The position numbers and the translations under genes are program-made. From contig NZ_JAILYN010000003.1 in NCBI RefSeq assembly GCF_019795155.1, positions 62,001 to 126,000 of the forward strand: a DNA stretch of 64,000 nucleotides, in the 5' to 3' direction. This DNA is from Marinobacterium arenosum (GTDB lineage: Bacteria > Pseudomonadota > Gammaproteobacteria > Pseudomonadales > Balneatricaceae). Below, one piece after another: positions 8,202 through 15,651 of this stretch. The stretch's first letter is position 1. Every line of letters starts with the position of its first letter. Below the pieces are notes generated by a model. It searched no databases, was not told the origin of the DNA, and saw only the letters and a list, made by a program, of their open reading frames with translations.

Positions 8202-8678
8202 ATGAAAATAACTAAATGTTTGTTTTTATTCTGTGTCATCGGTATTGGCATCTGGATCGGACACAGTGGGAGATATCTGTTTGATCAATATAATAAAATA
8301 AAAAATGGTGCTGATATATTATTTGATGGGCTTTGCTTAAGTGTTTCCAATGATTGGGTCGTTATAAATGTGGAGGGTAAGGTGGGCGGAGAGGTTTATA
8401 CGCTTCAGAAGTCCATTGGTGATGGAGAATATAGGCATGCGATTTTCAGTTTTGTTGGTGGTGAGAGTGTTTTTTTAAGAGACAGGGTTATTGTTGATGA
8501 TGTTGTTTGGAATGATGAAAAATTAAATATTTATGAACTGAGTTTTCTGCCAAATGGTATTAGTGTAAGGTATTTTATGTTCTTTTCTAGCGGTCGCTAT
8601 TTATTGGCGAGTGATCATAAAGATTACATTAGGGATGTGACTAAAAGTTTGGTAGGCCCCAACAAGTGTGATAACTGA
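8202..8678 (+). CDS. Orphan exported or membrane-anchored hypothetical protein
   Basis: A 158-residue protein that begins MKITKCLFLFCVIGIGIWIG, an uncleaved signal or N-terminal anchor, followed by a periplasmic-looking domain rich in beta-type segments (for example RVIVDDVVW and GISVRYFMFFSS). The ATG is preferred over a TTG twelve bases upstream because TTGAGG lies at good spacing before it. No family is recognised. Codon use is strongly AT-biased, like the small membrane gene 104 bases upstream, so both likely arrived together. No terminator was found after it. Confidence 0.65.
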   Translation: MKITKCLFLFCVIGIGIWIGHSGRYLFDQYNKIKNGADILFDGLCLSVSNDWVVINVEGKVGGEVYTLQKSIGDGEYRHAIFSFVGGESVFLRDRVIVDDVVWNDEKLNIYELSFLPNGISVRYFMFFSSGRYLLASDHKDYIRDVTKSLVGPNKCDN

Positions 8679-9017
8679 GTAGTGGAGAAGAGGGCAGTGA
8701 TTTTAGTCGTCTTTTTGTAGTGTTGTTACCAATGTAATCCCTTTATATAAACAAACCGGTTCGAACCAGATCCCTTCGGCATACCTCACTCGAGCCAACG
8801 GGAGCGCGACATACCTGGCTAAGATTCACAGAGTCCCAGATCGTTTAGCCATTTTCTCTCACTCTCTTCCTGACATCCGTCCGCCACATTGGCCTAAAGA
8901 ATGACGCATCACGGGCTGTACTATTCGACACAATTGTATATTGTATGCAATAGTTCTGACGCCACGTTTCGTGGGCTATGACGAATAACAACAATCAAGC
9001 TTGATGAGGAAGATGCG
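8679..9017. other. 339-base promoter region of the dehydratase-reductase pair
   Basis: No gene seen. The left half is AT-rich like the islet; the right half returns to neighbour-like composition. A palindrome at 8940-8951, described separately, lies about 66 bases before the downstream start codon. Islet-type composition ends roughly at 8750. Confidence 0.55.
8940..8951. promoter_or_regulatory. Palindrome resembling a GntR-type operator
   Basis: ATTGTATGCAAT is a near-perfect dyad that resembles the TTGTATACAA operators of some FadR-subfamily GntR regulators, which often control proline-racemase-superfamily clusters. It overlaps the likely promoter of the gene starting at 9018. No cognate regulator is encoded nearby, so the assignment rests on motif resemblance alone. 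Confidence 0.35.
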
Positions 9018-10058
9018 ATGCAGGCGAGCAAGGTGATCCATGTGGTCAGTTGTCATGCGGAAGGCGAGGTCGGCGATGTGATCGTCGGTGGCGTGGCGCC
9101 ACCGCCGGGGGAGACGGTTTGGCAGCAGTCGCGCTGGATTGCCGAGGATCAGACGCTGCGTAATTTCGTGCTGAACGAGCCGCGTGGCGGGGTGTTCCGC
9201 CATGTGAACCTGTTGGTGCCGGCCAAGGATCCGCGTGCCCAGATGGGCTGGATCATCATGGAGCCGGAGGATACCCCGCCGATGTCCGGTTCCAACAGCA
9301 TCTGTGTCTCCACGGTGTTGCTGGAGACCGGCATCATCCCGATGCAGGAGCCGGAGACCCGCATGACGCTGGAGCCGCCGGCCGGTCTGATCGACGTGGT
9401 GGCGCAGTGCGAGAACGGCAAGGTGAAACAGGTGACAGTACGCAACGTGCCCTCGTTCGTCGACCGGATGGACGCGGTGATCGAGGTGGAGGGGCTGGGT
9501 ACGCTGACTGTCGATACCGCCTATGGCGGCGACAGCTTCGTGATCGTCGATGCGCATAAGCTGGGTTTCGCGATCACTCCGGACGAGGCTCGCGAGATCG
9601 CCGAGACCGGTATCCGCATCACCAACGCCGCCAACGAGCAGCTCGGTTTCCACCACCCGGCCAACCCCGAGTGGCGCCATATCTCGTTCTGCCAGATCGC
9701 CGCGCCGCTGGTACAGGAGCAGGGCAGCTGGCTGGGCCGCAACGCGGTGGCGATCCAGCCCGGTAAATTGGACCGTTCGCCGACCGGCACCGGCTGCTCG
9801 GCGCGGATGGCACTGTTACACGCCAAGGGGCTGCTGAAGGCGGGTGACCGTTTCATCGGCGAGTCGGTGATCGGTTCGCGCTTCCACTGCAGCATCGACG
9901 CCACCACCAAGGTGGGCGACCGTGATGCGATCTATCCGCTGATCTCCGGACGCGCCTGGATCACCGGCACCCACCAGCATATGCTGGACCCGACCGACCC
10001 CTGGCCGGAAGGCTACAAGGTGGCCGATACCTGGCCGATGCCGAGAAACCAGAAGTAA
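9018..10058 (+). CDS. Proline racemase superfamily, probable trans-3-hydroxy-L-proline dehydratase
   Basis: A 346-residue cytosolic enzyme of the proline racemase/hydroxyproline epimerase superfamily. The first catalytic position, usually Cys in MCGH, is Ser90 in MSGSNSICV. The second, usually Cys in DRSPCGTGTSA, is Thr255 in [11 protein letters not shown], with a cysteine four residues later (Cys259). Loss of the Cys/Cys pair argues against racemase and for the dehydratase branch, which turns trans-3-hydroxyproline into delta-1-pyrroline-2-carboxylate. The next gene encodes the matching reductase type, nine bases downstream. TGAGGA precedes the ATG at good spacing. Exact substrate remains an inference. 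Confidence 0.82.
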   Translation: MQASKVIHVVSCHAEGEVGDVIVGGVAPPPGETVWQQSRWIAEDQTLRNFVLNEPRGGVFRHVNLLVPAKDPRAQMGWIIMEPEDTPPMSGSNSICVSTVLLETGIIPMQEPETRMTLEPPAGLIDVVAQCENGKVKQVTVRNVPSFVDRMDAVIEVEGLGTLTVDTAYGGDSFVIVDAHKLGFAITPDEAREIAETGIRITNAANEQLGFHHPANPEWRHISFCQIAAPLVQEQGSWLGRNAVAIQPGKLDRSPTGTGCSARMALLHAKGLLKAGDRFIGESVIGSRFHCSIDATTKVGDRDAIYPLISGRAWITGTHQHMLDPTDPWPEGYKVADTWPMPRNQK

Positions 10059-10067
10059 GGAAACGAG

Positions 10068-11012
10068 ATGCAGTTTATATCCGCCGACGAGGTGCGCCTT
10101 TACCTCGATTGGGACAGTGTGATCGAGGCGCTCGAGCAGATGTTCCGCGAGGGCTGCGAAGCGCCGGTGCGTCACCACCACACCATGCAGATTCCCGGCC
10201 AGGCCGACGCCACCATGCTGCTGATGCCGGCCTGGACGCCGGGCAAGTACGCCGGCCTGAAACTGGTCAATGTCTACCCGGACAACGCCAGCAAGCAGTT
10301 GCCGTCGATCATGGGCGGCTACCTGCTGATGGACGGCGACAGCGGCGCGCCGCTGGCCTACCTGGAGGCGGGCGAATTGACCGCCCGCCGCACCGCCGGC
10401 GCCTCGGCATTGGCGGCCAAGTACCTGGCCCGTGAAGATGCCAGCAAGCTGCTGATCGTCGGCAGTGGCCGGATCGCGATGAATATCGGCTTCGCCCATG
10501 CGGCGGTACGGCCGATCCGTCAGATCCGGGTCTGGGCACGCAGCCTGGAGAAAGCCGAGGCGGTGGCCGAGCATTATCGCAGCCATGGCTTCGAGGCCGA
10601 GCCGGTCGAACAGCTGGAGCAGGGTGTGCGCTGGGCGGATATCGTCAGCTGCGGCACCATGTCCAGCGAACCGCTGGTGTTGGGCGACTGGGTGCAGCCG
10701 GGCACTCATATCGATCTGGTCGGCGCCTTCAAGCCGACCATGCGCGAAACCGACGATGCGCTGGTCAGCAAGGCGGCGGTCTATGCCGATACCCGCGACG
10801 GGGTGCTGGCGGAGGCGGGCGACCTGTTGATCCCGATCGCCAACGGCAACTTCAAGCCGGAGCAGATCGTCGCCGATCTGCAGCAGCTGGCGCGCGGCGA
10901 AGGGGCGGGGCGAAGCTCCACCGAGCAGGTCACCCTGTTCAAGTCGGTCGGCGCCTCGCTGGAGGATCTGGCGGCGGCGATCCGCTGCTATGAGAACGCC
11001 CGTAACGGTTGA
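10068..11012 (+). CDS. Ornithine cyclodeaminase/mu-crystallin family, probable delta-1-pyrroline-2-carboxylate reductase
   Basis: A 314-residue protein of the OCD/mu-crystallin family with an NAD(P)-binding Rossmann centre (LLIVGSGRIAMNIG, about residues 127-140), Lys69 in AGLKLVN and Arg108-Arg109 in TARRTAGAS. Next to a 3-hydroxyproline-dehydratase-type gene, the most economical role is reduction of delta-1-pyrroline-2-carboxylate to L-proline rather than true ornithine cyclisation. AAGGA lies seven bases before the ATG, and the nine-base spacing indicates co-transcription with the dehydratase gene. Closed by a REPIN-like inverted pair. Confidence 0.85.
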   Translation: MQFISADEVRLYLDWDSVIEALEQMFREGCEAPVRHHHTMQIPGQADATMLLMPAWTPGKYAGLKLVNVYPDNASKQLPSIMGGYLLMDGDSGAPLAYLEAGELTARRTAGASALAAKYLAREDASKLLIVGSGRIAMNIGFAHAAVRPIRQIRVWARSLEKAEAVAEHYRSHGFEAEPVEQLEQGVRWADIVSCGTMSSEPLVLGDWVQPGTHIDLVGAFKPTMRETDDALVSKAAVYADTRDGVLAEAGDLLIPIANGNFKPEQIVADLQQLARGEGAGRSSTEQVTLFKSVGASLEDLAAAIRCYENARNG

Positions 11013-11025
11013 TTCCGTTCGGGCC

Positions 11026-11108
11026 TGTAGGGCGCCGCCCGGAACGCCATCGCGTTGGGTCGGCCGGTGTTGGCCGGTCGATAGCGGCTGCCCGGCTGCG
11101 GCCCTACA
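11026..11108. repeat. REPIN-like inverted pair between convergent genes
   Basis: TGTAGGGCGCCGCCCGG at 11026-11042 is matched in inverted orientation by CCCGGCTGCGGCCCTACA at 11091-11108, enclosing about 48 bases that include a second dyad (GGCCGGTGTTGGCCGG). Two inverted GTAGGG-type arms are the layout of a REP doublet. It lies between convergent stop codons and may also act as a two-way terminator or RNA-stabilising hairpin. Confidence 0.6.
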
Positions 11109-11117
11109 ATCGGATTC

Positions 11118-12110
11118 TCAAGCGGCATTAATCCTTTCACGGCCGTGCGGGCTGTCGAAATCCAGCTCCGGGCCGACCGGCACGATGCGGGTCGGGTTGA
11201 TGGTGTCGTGGCTGTAATAGTAGTGCCGCTTGATATGCTCCAGGTTGAACGTTTCCGCGACTCCCGGCTGCTGGTAGAGCTCGCGCAGGTAGCCGGACAG
11301 GTTCGGATAGTCGGCGATGCGGCGCAGGTTGCATTTGAAGTGGCCGACATAGACCGCGTCGAAGCGGATCAGCGTGGTGAACAGCCGCCAGTCCGCCTCG
11401 GTGATCCGATCCCCGGCCAGGTAACGCTGGCCGGCCAGGTGCGCTTCCAGGGTATCCAATGCCGAGAACAGTGACTGTAACGCTTCCTCGTAGGCGTCCT
11501 GTTCGGTGGCGAAGCCGGCCCGGTAGACGCCGTTGTTGATGTTCGGGTAGATATAGTTGTTCCAGCGCTCGATCTCATCGCGCAGCTCCGCTGGGTAGAG
11601 GTCCAGCGTATTGCCGGTCAGCTCGTTAAAGGCGCAGTTCAGCATCCGGATGATCTCGGATGACTCGTTGTTGACGATAGTCTGCTGCTGCTTGTCCCAG
11701 AGCACCGGCACGGTCACCCGGCCGGTATAGTCCGGCTTGGCGCGGCTGTAGATCTGGTGCATGAACTCGCTCTGGTAGAGGGCATCGCCGCTGGCGCCGG
11801 CGCTCTGGTCGAAGGTCCAGCCGTTGTCCAGCATATCGGGGCTGACCACCGACACCGAGATATGATCCTCCAGCCCCTTCAGTTTGCGGAAGATCAGCGT
11901 GCGGTGTGCCCAGGGGCAGGCCAGCGAAACGTAAAGATGGTAACGGCCGGATTCGGCCGGGAAACGCTTGGCGTCTGCCGGTAGTTCGAAGCCGTAATTG
12001 TCACTATCGATCCAGTTACGGAACTGCGCGCCTGCGCGGACGAACTTTCCGCCGGACGTCTTGGTGTCGTACCACTGGTCGTGCCACTGGCCATTGATCA
12101 GCAAACCCAT
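11118..12110 (-). CDS. yqjG: S-glutathionyl-hydroquinone reductase (YqjG/PcpF type)
   Basis: A 330-residue omega/Xi-class glutathione transferase, the usual length for the family. The thioredoxin-fold domain carries the catalytic Cys65 in SLACPWAHR; the helical domain follows from about residue 165. Enzymes of this type remove glutathione from glutathionyl-(chloro)hydroquinones using a second glutathione, in the cytosol. It is transcribed divergently from a pirin gene, and the two may share the 245-base promoter region and a response to electrophiles or quinones; that link is inferred from position. Confidence 0.93.
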   Translation of the reverse strand: MGLLINGQWHDQWYDTKTSGGKFVRAGAQFRNWIDSDNYGFELPADAKRFPAESGRYHLYVSLACPWAHRTLIFRKLKGLEDHISVSVVSPDMLDNGWTFDQSAGASGDALYQSEFMHQIYSRAKPDYTGRVTVPVLWDKQQQTIVNNESSEIIRMLNCAFNELTGNTLDLYPAELRDEIERWNNYIYPNINNGVYRAGFATEQDAYEEALQSLFSALDTLEAHLAGQRYLAGDRITEADWRLFTTLIRFDAVYVGHFKCNLRRIADYPNLSGYLRELYQQPGVAETFNLEHIKRHYYYSHDTINPTRIVPVGPELDFDSPHGRERINAA

Positions 12111-12355
12111 CTGTTACTCTCCTGGCTGAATTCTGTTCGGTTCTCTTAAGTGATGGGACCAGCTTAACGGCTGGAATCTTGAGAAAAAATGGTAAAAAAC
12201 TGCGCTAAACGTTCGGTTTATCTGAAAGGTTGTTGAATATGGCGATGAATCTGCGAGCTTTCGGATTTGTCGATCAAACCGTACAGAAAAGTGCGATTTT
12301 TTTCCCCGCCCTGCGCGCTAGCATGATCGCCATACTGATTAAAGGAGATCTGCTT

Positions 12356-13186
12356 ATGTCGATTGTACGCTTACAAAGTCAGCCCTCGTCCGATGGCGCC
12401 GGGGTGCGCATTCAGCGAGTGCACGGCTTTCAGGATAACGCTCTGGACCCGTTCCTGATGCTCGACGAGATCCATTCCGACGATCCGAACGACTACCTGG
12501 CTGGCTTTCCACCCCATCCGCACCGTGGCATGGAGACCCTGACCTATATCCGCCACGGCGGCTTCGAACACGAAGACCATATGGGCAACCGCGGCGCGAT
12601 CCAGGGCGGCGGTGCCCAGTGGATGTCGGCCGGTCGCGGCGTGATTCACTCCGAGATGCCGCTGCAGCAGGATGGTCTGCTGCACGGCTTCCAGCTGTGG
12701 ATCAACCTGCCCGACGCCGACAAGATGAAGCCGGCCCAGTGGCAGGATTACCAGGCGGATCAGCTGCCCTGGCAGCCGTTGGCCGATAGCAGCGAGATCA
12801 AGCTGATTGCCGGTGCGTTCGAGCTGCAGGGGCAGCACCTGACCGGCCCGATCGACCAGTTGCCGGCCCGGGCGTCGGTGGCCGACTTGCGCCTTGCCGC
12901 CGGTGGCTCGCTGACAGTGTCCGCCCTGAGCGGCCAGCGTTTGCTGGGCTACCTCTATGAGGGCGAGCTGACGGTCGACGGTCAGCGCTTCGTCCGTCGC
13001 CAGATGCTCAAGGCCGACGATCTGGCATCGCTGCAGCTGAGTTCCGACAGCGGCGCCGGCATTCTGTTGTTGAAAGGTGAGCCTATAAACGAGCCGGTGG
13101 CTCACTACGGTCCCTTCGTGATGAATACCGAAGCGGAACTGCGCCAGGCGATCGAGGACTACCAGCGCGGCGTGCTGACCGATTGA
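12356..13186 (+). CDS. Pirin-family cupin protein
   Basis: A 276-residue bicupin. The N-terminal cupin shows the pirin metal-binding pattern: FPPHPHRGMETLTY, then HEDHMGN and HSEMP. Bacterial pirins such as E. coli YhaK and YhhW are redox-sensing proteins or quercetinases. The start is set at the ATG preceded by AAAGGAGA; an in-frame extension back to 12230 has no ribosome site and a non-pirin-like sequence. It is divergent from the yqjG-type gene, both fitting quinone or electrophile stress. Cytosolic; the substrate is unknown. Confidence 0.9.
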   Translation: MSIVRLQSQPSSDGAGVRIQRVHGFQDNALDPFLMLDEIHSDDPNDYLAGFPPHPHRGMETLTYIRHGGFEHEDHMGNRGAIQGGGAQWMSAGRGVIHSEMPLQQDGLLHGFQLWINLPDADKMKPAQWQDYQADQLPWQPLADSSEIKLIAGAFELQGQHLTGPIDQLPARASVADLRLAAGGSLTVSALSGQRLLGYLYEGELTVDGQRFVRRQMLKADDLASLQLSSDSGAGILLLKGEPINEPVAHYGPFVMNTEAELRQAIEDYQRGVLTD

Positions 13187-13288
13187 GCCATGCTGTTCAG
13201 GGATGCTGGCGCTGGGTAGAATGCCGGGTCTGATAATTGGCCGTTGATGCCTTGTGATTTATGGGCTTTTTCGGTGCTGGCGGCGCTT

Positions 13289-13320
13289 TGGTAAGCGGTC
13301 GAAAGCTCGACCGCTTACCA
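13289..13320. repeat. Perfect 14-base inverted repeat
   Basis: TGGTAAGCGGTCGA-AAGC-TCGACCGCTTACCA forms a perfect 14-base-pair stem with a four-base loop, 44 bases before the GAF gene start. No T run follows on either strand. It may terminate the pirin transcript without a U tract or be an operator-like element. Confidence 0.7.
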
Positions 13321-13363
13321 TACGGGGCCGCCTTAAATAGCAAAAGAAGCGACAGGAGTTGTC

Positions 13364-14068
13364 ATGCGCGCATCCCACTACCTGGCCCTGGCAGGCCTTG
13401 AACTCGACCAGCCGGAACGGGCGGACCAGCAGGCGGAGGCACTGAATGCTCTACGGGGCGAGGTGCCGGCCGAGCGGGACGCTCTGTACCGTTTCCAGGT
13501 GCCGGAGCTGGGCGAGGGCGGCGCCTGTTCGCTGTTCGGTCAGTTGGCGGAGGAGCCGTACGATCTGCGGCCGATCCTCGGCGGCGAGTCGGCGGCCAAC
13601 GATCAGCTGCTGGCTGACTTGAATGCGGCGGCCGAGCAACTGACCGGCCAGACCGGGGTCGACTGGCTCGGGCTCTATGCCCGCCGCACTAATCCGCAGG
13701 GCGAGGAGGTGCTGGTCAAGCTGGCCTACCGGGGGGCTCCGAGCCGGGCGGAGTTTCCGCTGAATCCGGAATTCGCCACCATCTCCAATAACAGTACCGT
13801 CGGGCTCAGCGGCAAGGGACGGCTGATCCAGAGTGTGGCCGATTACCTGGCGCAGGGCGGCGAGTACTACACCTGCGATCCCAAGGTGCAGGCGGAACTC
13901 TGCATCCCGTTGTTCGACAAGCAGGATCGGGTGATCGGTATCCTCGATGCCGAAGCCTTCACCGCGAACTTTTTCGACCCGTCGCGCCTGGCGGCTTTGG
14001 TCGGTCTGGCCCTGTGGACCCAGCAGCGCCTCTCTAATCCTTCTACTTCTACTGATACGGCTGACTGA
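13364..14068 (+). CDS. GAF-domain protein
   Basis: A 234-residue protein with one GAF domain (about residues 85-225) containing the typical LCIPLFDKQDRVIGILDAEA strand-helix pattern. It resembles free-methionine-sulfoxide-reductase-like GAF proteins but lacks the three-cysteine set of that enzyme, so I do not assign that activity. Two cysteines, in YYTCDP and ELCIP, lie near the presumed ligand pocket. The N-terminal 80 residues form an acidic helical region. The leader GACAGGAGTTGTC before the ATG is identical to the one before the hydrolase gene at 14536. Ligand unknown. Confidence 0.75.
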   Translation: MRASHYLALAGLELDQPERADQQAEALNALRGEVPAERDALYRFQVPELGEGGACSLFGQLAEEPYDLRPILGGESAANDQLLADLNAAAEQLTGQTGVDWLGLYARRTNPQGEEVLVKLAYRGAPSRAEFPLNPEFATISNNSTVGLSGKGRLIQSVADYLAQGGEYYTCDPKVQAELCIPLFDKQDRVIGILDAEAFTANFFDPSRLAALVGLALWTQQRLSNPSTSTDTAD

Positions 14069-14075
14069 GCCGGTA

Positions 14076-14119
14076 AACCGGTGGCCTCTGTCGGCGTCCT
14101 TCCGACTTGGCCACCGGTT
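14076..14119 (+). terminator. Composite hairpin after GAF gene
   Basis: AACCGGTGGCC (14076-14086) pairs with GGCCACCGGTT (14109-14119), and an inner GTCGG/CCGAC stem closes a seven-base loop. It begins eight bases after the stop codon, so it probably marks the 3-prime end. No U tract follows, so it may act as an atypical terminator or an RNA-stabilising structure. Confidence 0.6.
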
Positions 14120-14427
14120 ACTCAATGGCAGGGCCGGCGGACCGCCGGACCGGTCTTTCACGCGAACTAGCGATACTTCAATACTTGCCTCAATCCCGAT
14201 CCGATTCCGTTACGCTGGGAATCTTCTCTATTTTCCTGATCATTCGCGATTCTGCGCAAATTTCGGCTGTCTTTGCGCTCTTCTTGCTGGATCTGACAGC
14301 AACTTAGCCTTTCTGAGCCACGGGTATTTACGCTGGCCATAAAAAACACAATCAAAAAATTAGATTGAGTTGGGCAAAATATTAATCTTTTTTCGGGTCT
14401 TTCTTGCAGGCAACATGGGCTTCAATC

Positions 14428-14441
14428 TTGATACAGATCAA
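14428..14441. promoter_or_regulatory. FNR/ANR-type binding site
   Basis: TTGATACAGATCAA matches the FNR consensus TTGAT-N4-ATCAA exactly. It lies about 95 bases before the fumarylacetoacetate-hydrolase-family start. If the TATCAG at 14463-14468 is the -10 box, the site lies near -41, the class II activating position. This predicts activation under low oxygen. Confidence 0.65.
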
Positions 14442-14535
14442 GTCTTTTACTTTGTCTTTCTGTATCAGCCCGCTCTGGTAGCCCAACAATAACAAGAGGC
14501 CAGATGCTCACTGGCCTGCCTGGACAGGAGTTGTC

Positions 14536-15549
14536 ATGAAGTTTGCTAGCCTGAAATCGGGTCGCGACGGCCAGCTGGTGGTGGTCTCCCGTGACCTTAG
14601 CCGTGCCGCCAGTGTTCCCGAGATCGCCGCCACGCTACAGCAGGCGTTGGATCACTGGAGCGACTGTGCGCCCCGTCTGCAGCTGGTCTACGACGCTCTC
14701 AATGCCGGCCAGTTAAACAACAGCTTTCCGTTCAACCCTGCCGAATGCGCCTCGCCGTTGCCACGTGCCTACCAGTGGCTGGATGGCAGTGCCTATGTGA
14801 ACCATGTCGAACTGGTGCGCAAGGCGCGTAACGCCGAGATGCCGCCGAGCTTCTGGACCGATCCGCTGATGTACCAGGGCGGTTCCGACAGCTTTATCGG
14901 GCCGCAGGACGATATCCCGCTGGCCAGCGAAGCCTGGGGCATCGACTTCGAGGCCGAGATCGCGGTGGTCACCGACGACGTGCCGATGGGCACCGGGGTC
15001 GAGCAGGCCGGCCAGCACATCAAGCTGCTGATGCTGGTCAACGATGTGTCACTGCGCGGCCTGATTCCGGCCGAGCTGGCGAAGGGCTTCGGCTTCTTCC
15101 AGTCCAAGCCGTCCAGCGCCTTCTCGCCGGTGGCGATCACTCCGGATGAACTGGCTGACCGCTGGCAGGATCACAAGGTCCACCACCCGCTGCTGGTGAC
15201 CTACAACGGCGAGCCGTTCGGCAAGGCCGATGCCGGTATCGACATGACCTTCGACTTCGCCCAGCTGGTGGCCCATGCCGCTGCGACCCGGCCGCTCAGC
15301 AGCGGCACCATCGTCGGTTCCGGCACCGTTTCCAACAAGCAGAACACCGAATGGGGTTCGGCGATCAGCCAAGGCGGTGTCGGTTACTCCTGCATCGCCG
15401 AAGTGCGGATGATCGAGACCATCAACAACGGTCAGCCGAGCACCGCGTTCATGCGTTTTGGCGATCGGATCCGGATCGAGATGCTGGACCAGCAGGGCGA
15501 CAGCATCTTCGGCGCCATCGACCAGCGCGTCGTCAAATACCCGCACTGA
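14536..15549 (+). CDS. Fumarylacetoacetate hydrolase (FAH) family protein
   Basis: A 337-residue FAH-fold protein. The metal-binding core is recognisable: DFEAEIAVVTDD (about residues 138-149), LVNDVSLRG, and a C-terminal SGTIVGSGTVSNKQ. Family members hydrolyse or decarboxylate beta-diketo acids, as in tyrosine (fumarylacetoacetase) or homoprotocatechuate breakdown; the exact reaction is not determined. The following genes encode an amino-acid dehydrogenase and an NSS transporter, so aromatic or branched amino-acid use is plausible, but no homogentisate genes are in the window. AGGAG lies seven bases before the ATG; an FNR-type box lies upstream. Confidence 0.82.
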   Translation: MKFASLKSGRDGQLVVVSRDLSRAASVPEIAATLQQALDHWSDCAPRLQLVYDALNAGQLNNSFPFNPAECASPLPRAYQWLDGSAYVNHVELVRKARNAEMPPSFWTDPLMYQGGSDSFIGPQDDIPLASEAWGIDFEAEIAVVTDDVPMGTGVEQAGQHIKLLMLVNDVSLRGLIPAELAKGFGFFQSKPSSAFSPVAITPDELADRWQDHKVHHPLLVTYNGEPFGKADAGIDMTFDFAQLVAHAAATRPLSSGTIVGSGTVSNKQNTEWGSAISQGGVGYSCIAEVRMIETINNGQPSTAFMRFGDRIRIEMLDQQGDSIFGAIDQRVVKYPH

Positions 15550-15560
15550 TTACCCACTCC

Positions 15561-15622
15561 AGCCGAGTTTCAGCGGACCGCCTGTCAGGGCGGGCGGTCC
15601 GCTAACGCCCAACGACTCGGCT
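15561..15622. repeat. Nested inverted repeat between FAH and dehydrogenase genes
   Basis: An outer pair AGCCGAGT (15561-15568)/ACTCGGCT (15615-15622) encloses an inner perfect 11-base stem AGCGGACCGCC (15572-15582)/GGCGGTCCGCT (15593-15603) with a ten-base loop. It starts 11 bases after the FAH-family stop and ends 30 bases before the dehydrogenase ATG, with no U tract. Probably a processing, stabilising or atypical termination structure. Confidence 0.65.
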
Positions 15623-15651
15623 GAACACAACAAGAAAGAAGAGACCGCACA

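Larger units (their letters stand above)
14069..14535. other. 467-base intergenic region with hairpin and FNR-type promoter
   Basis: No gene is supported. The left end holds a composite hairpin at 14076-14119. The middle (14320-14420) is AT-rich, and the right part carries an FNR-type box at 14428-14441. A second dyad pairs TGATACAGA (14429-14437) with TCTGTATCA (14459-14467), partly overlapping the box. Confidence 0.65.

Noticed and set aside
8754-8770. T-arm-like sequence CCGGTTCGAACC, possible tRNA fragment or attachment site
   Set aside because: Only about a dozen bases match the tRNA-Gly T arm and the flanks do not form the stem or any other part of a cloverleaf; likely a chance palindrome.
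12230-12355. Extended pirin N-terminus
   Set aside because: The strong AAAGGAGA ribosome site precedes the ATG at 12356 and the extra residues do not resemble pirins.
13364-14068. Second free-methionine sulfoxide reductase
   Set aside because: It has a GAF fold but lacks the three redox cysteines seen in the msrC gene at 47732-48217.
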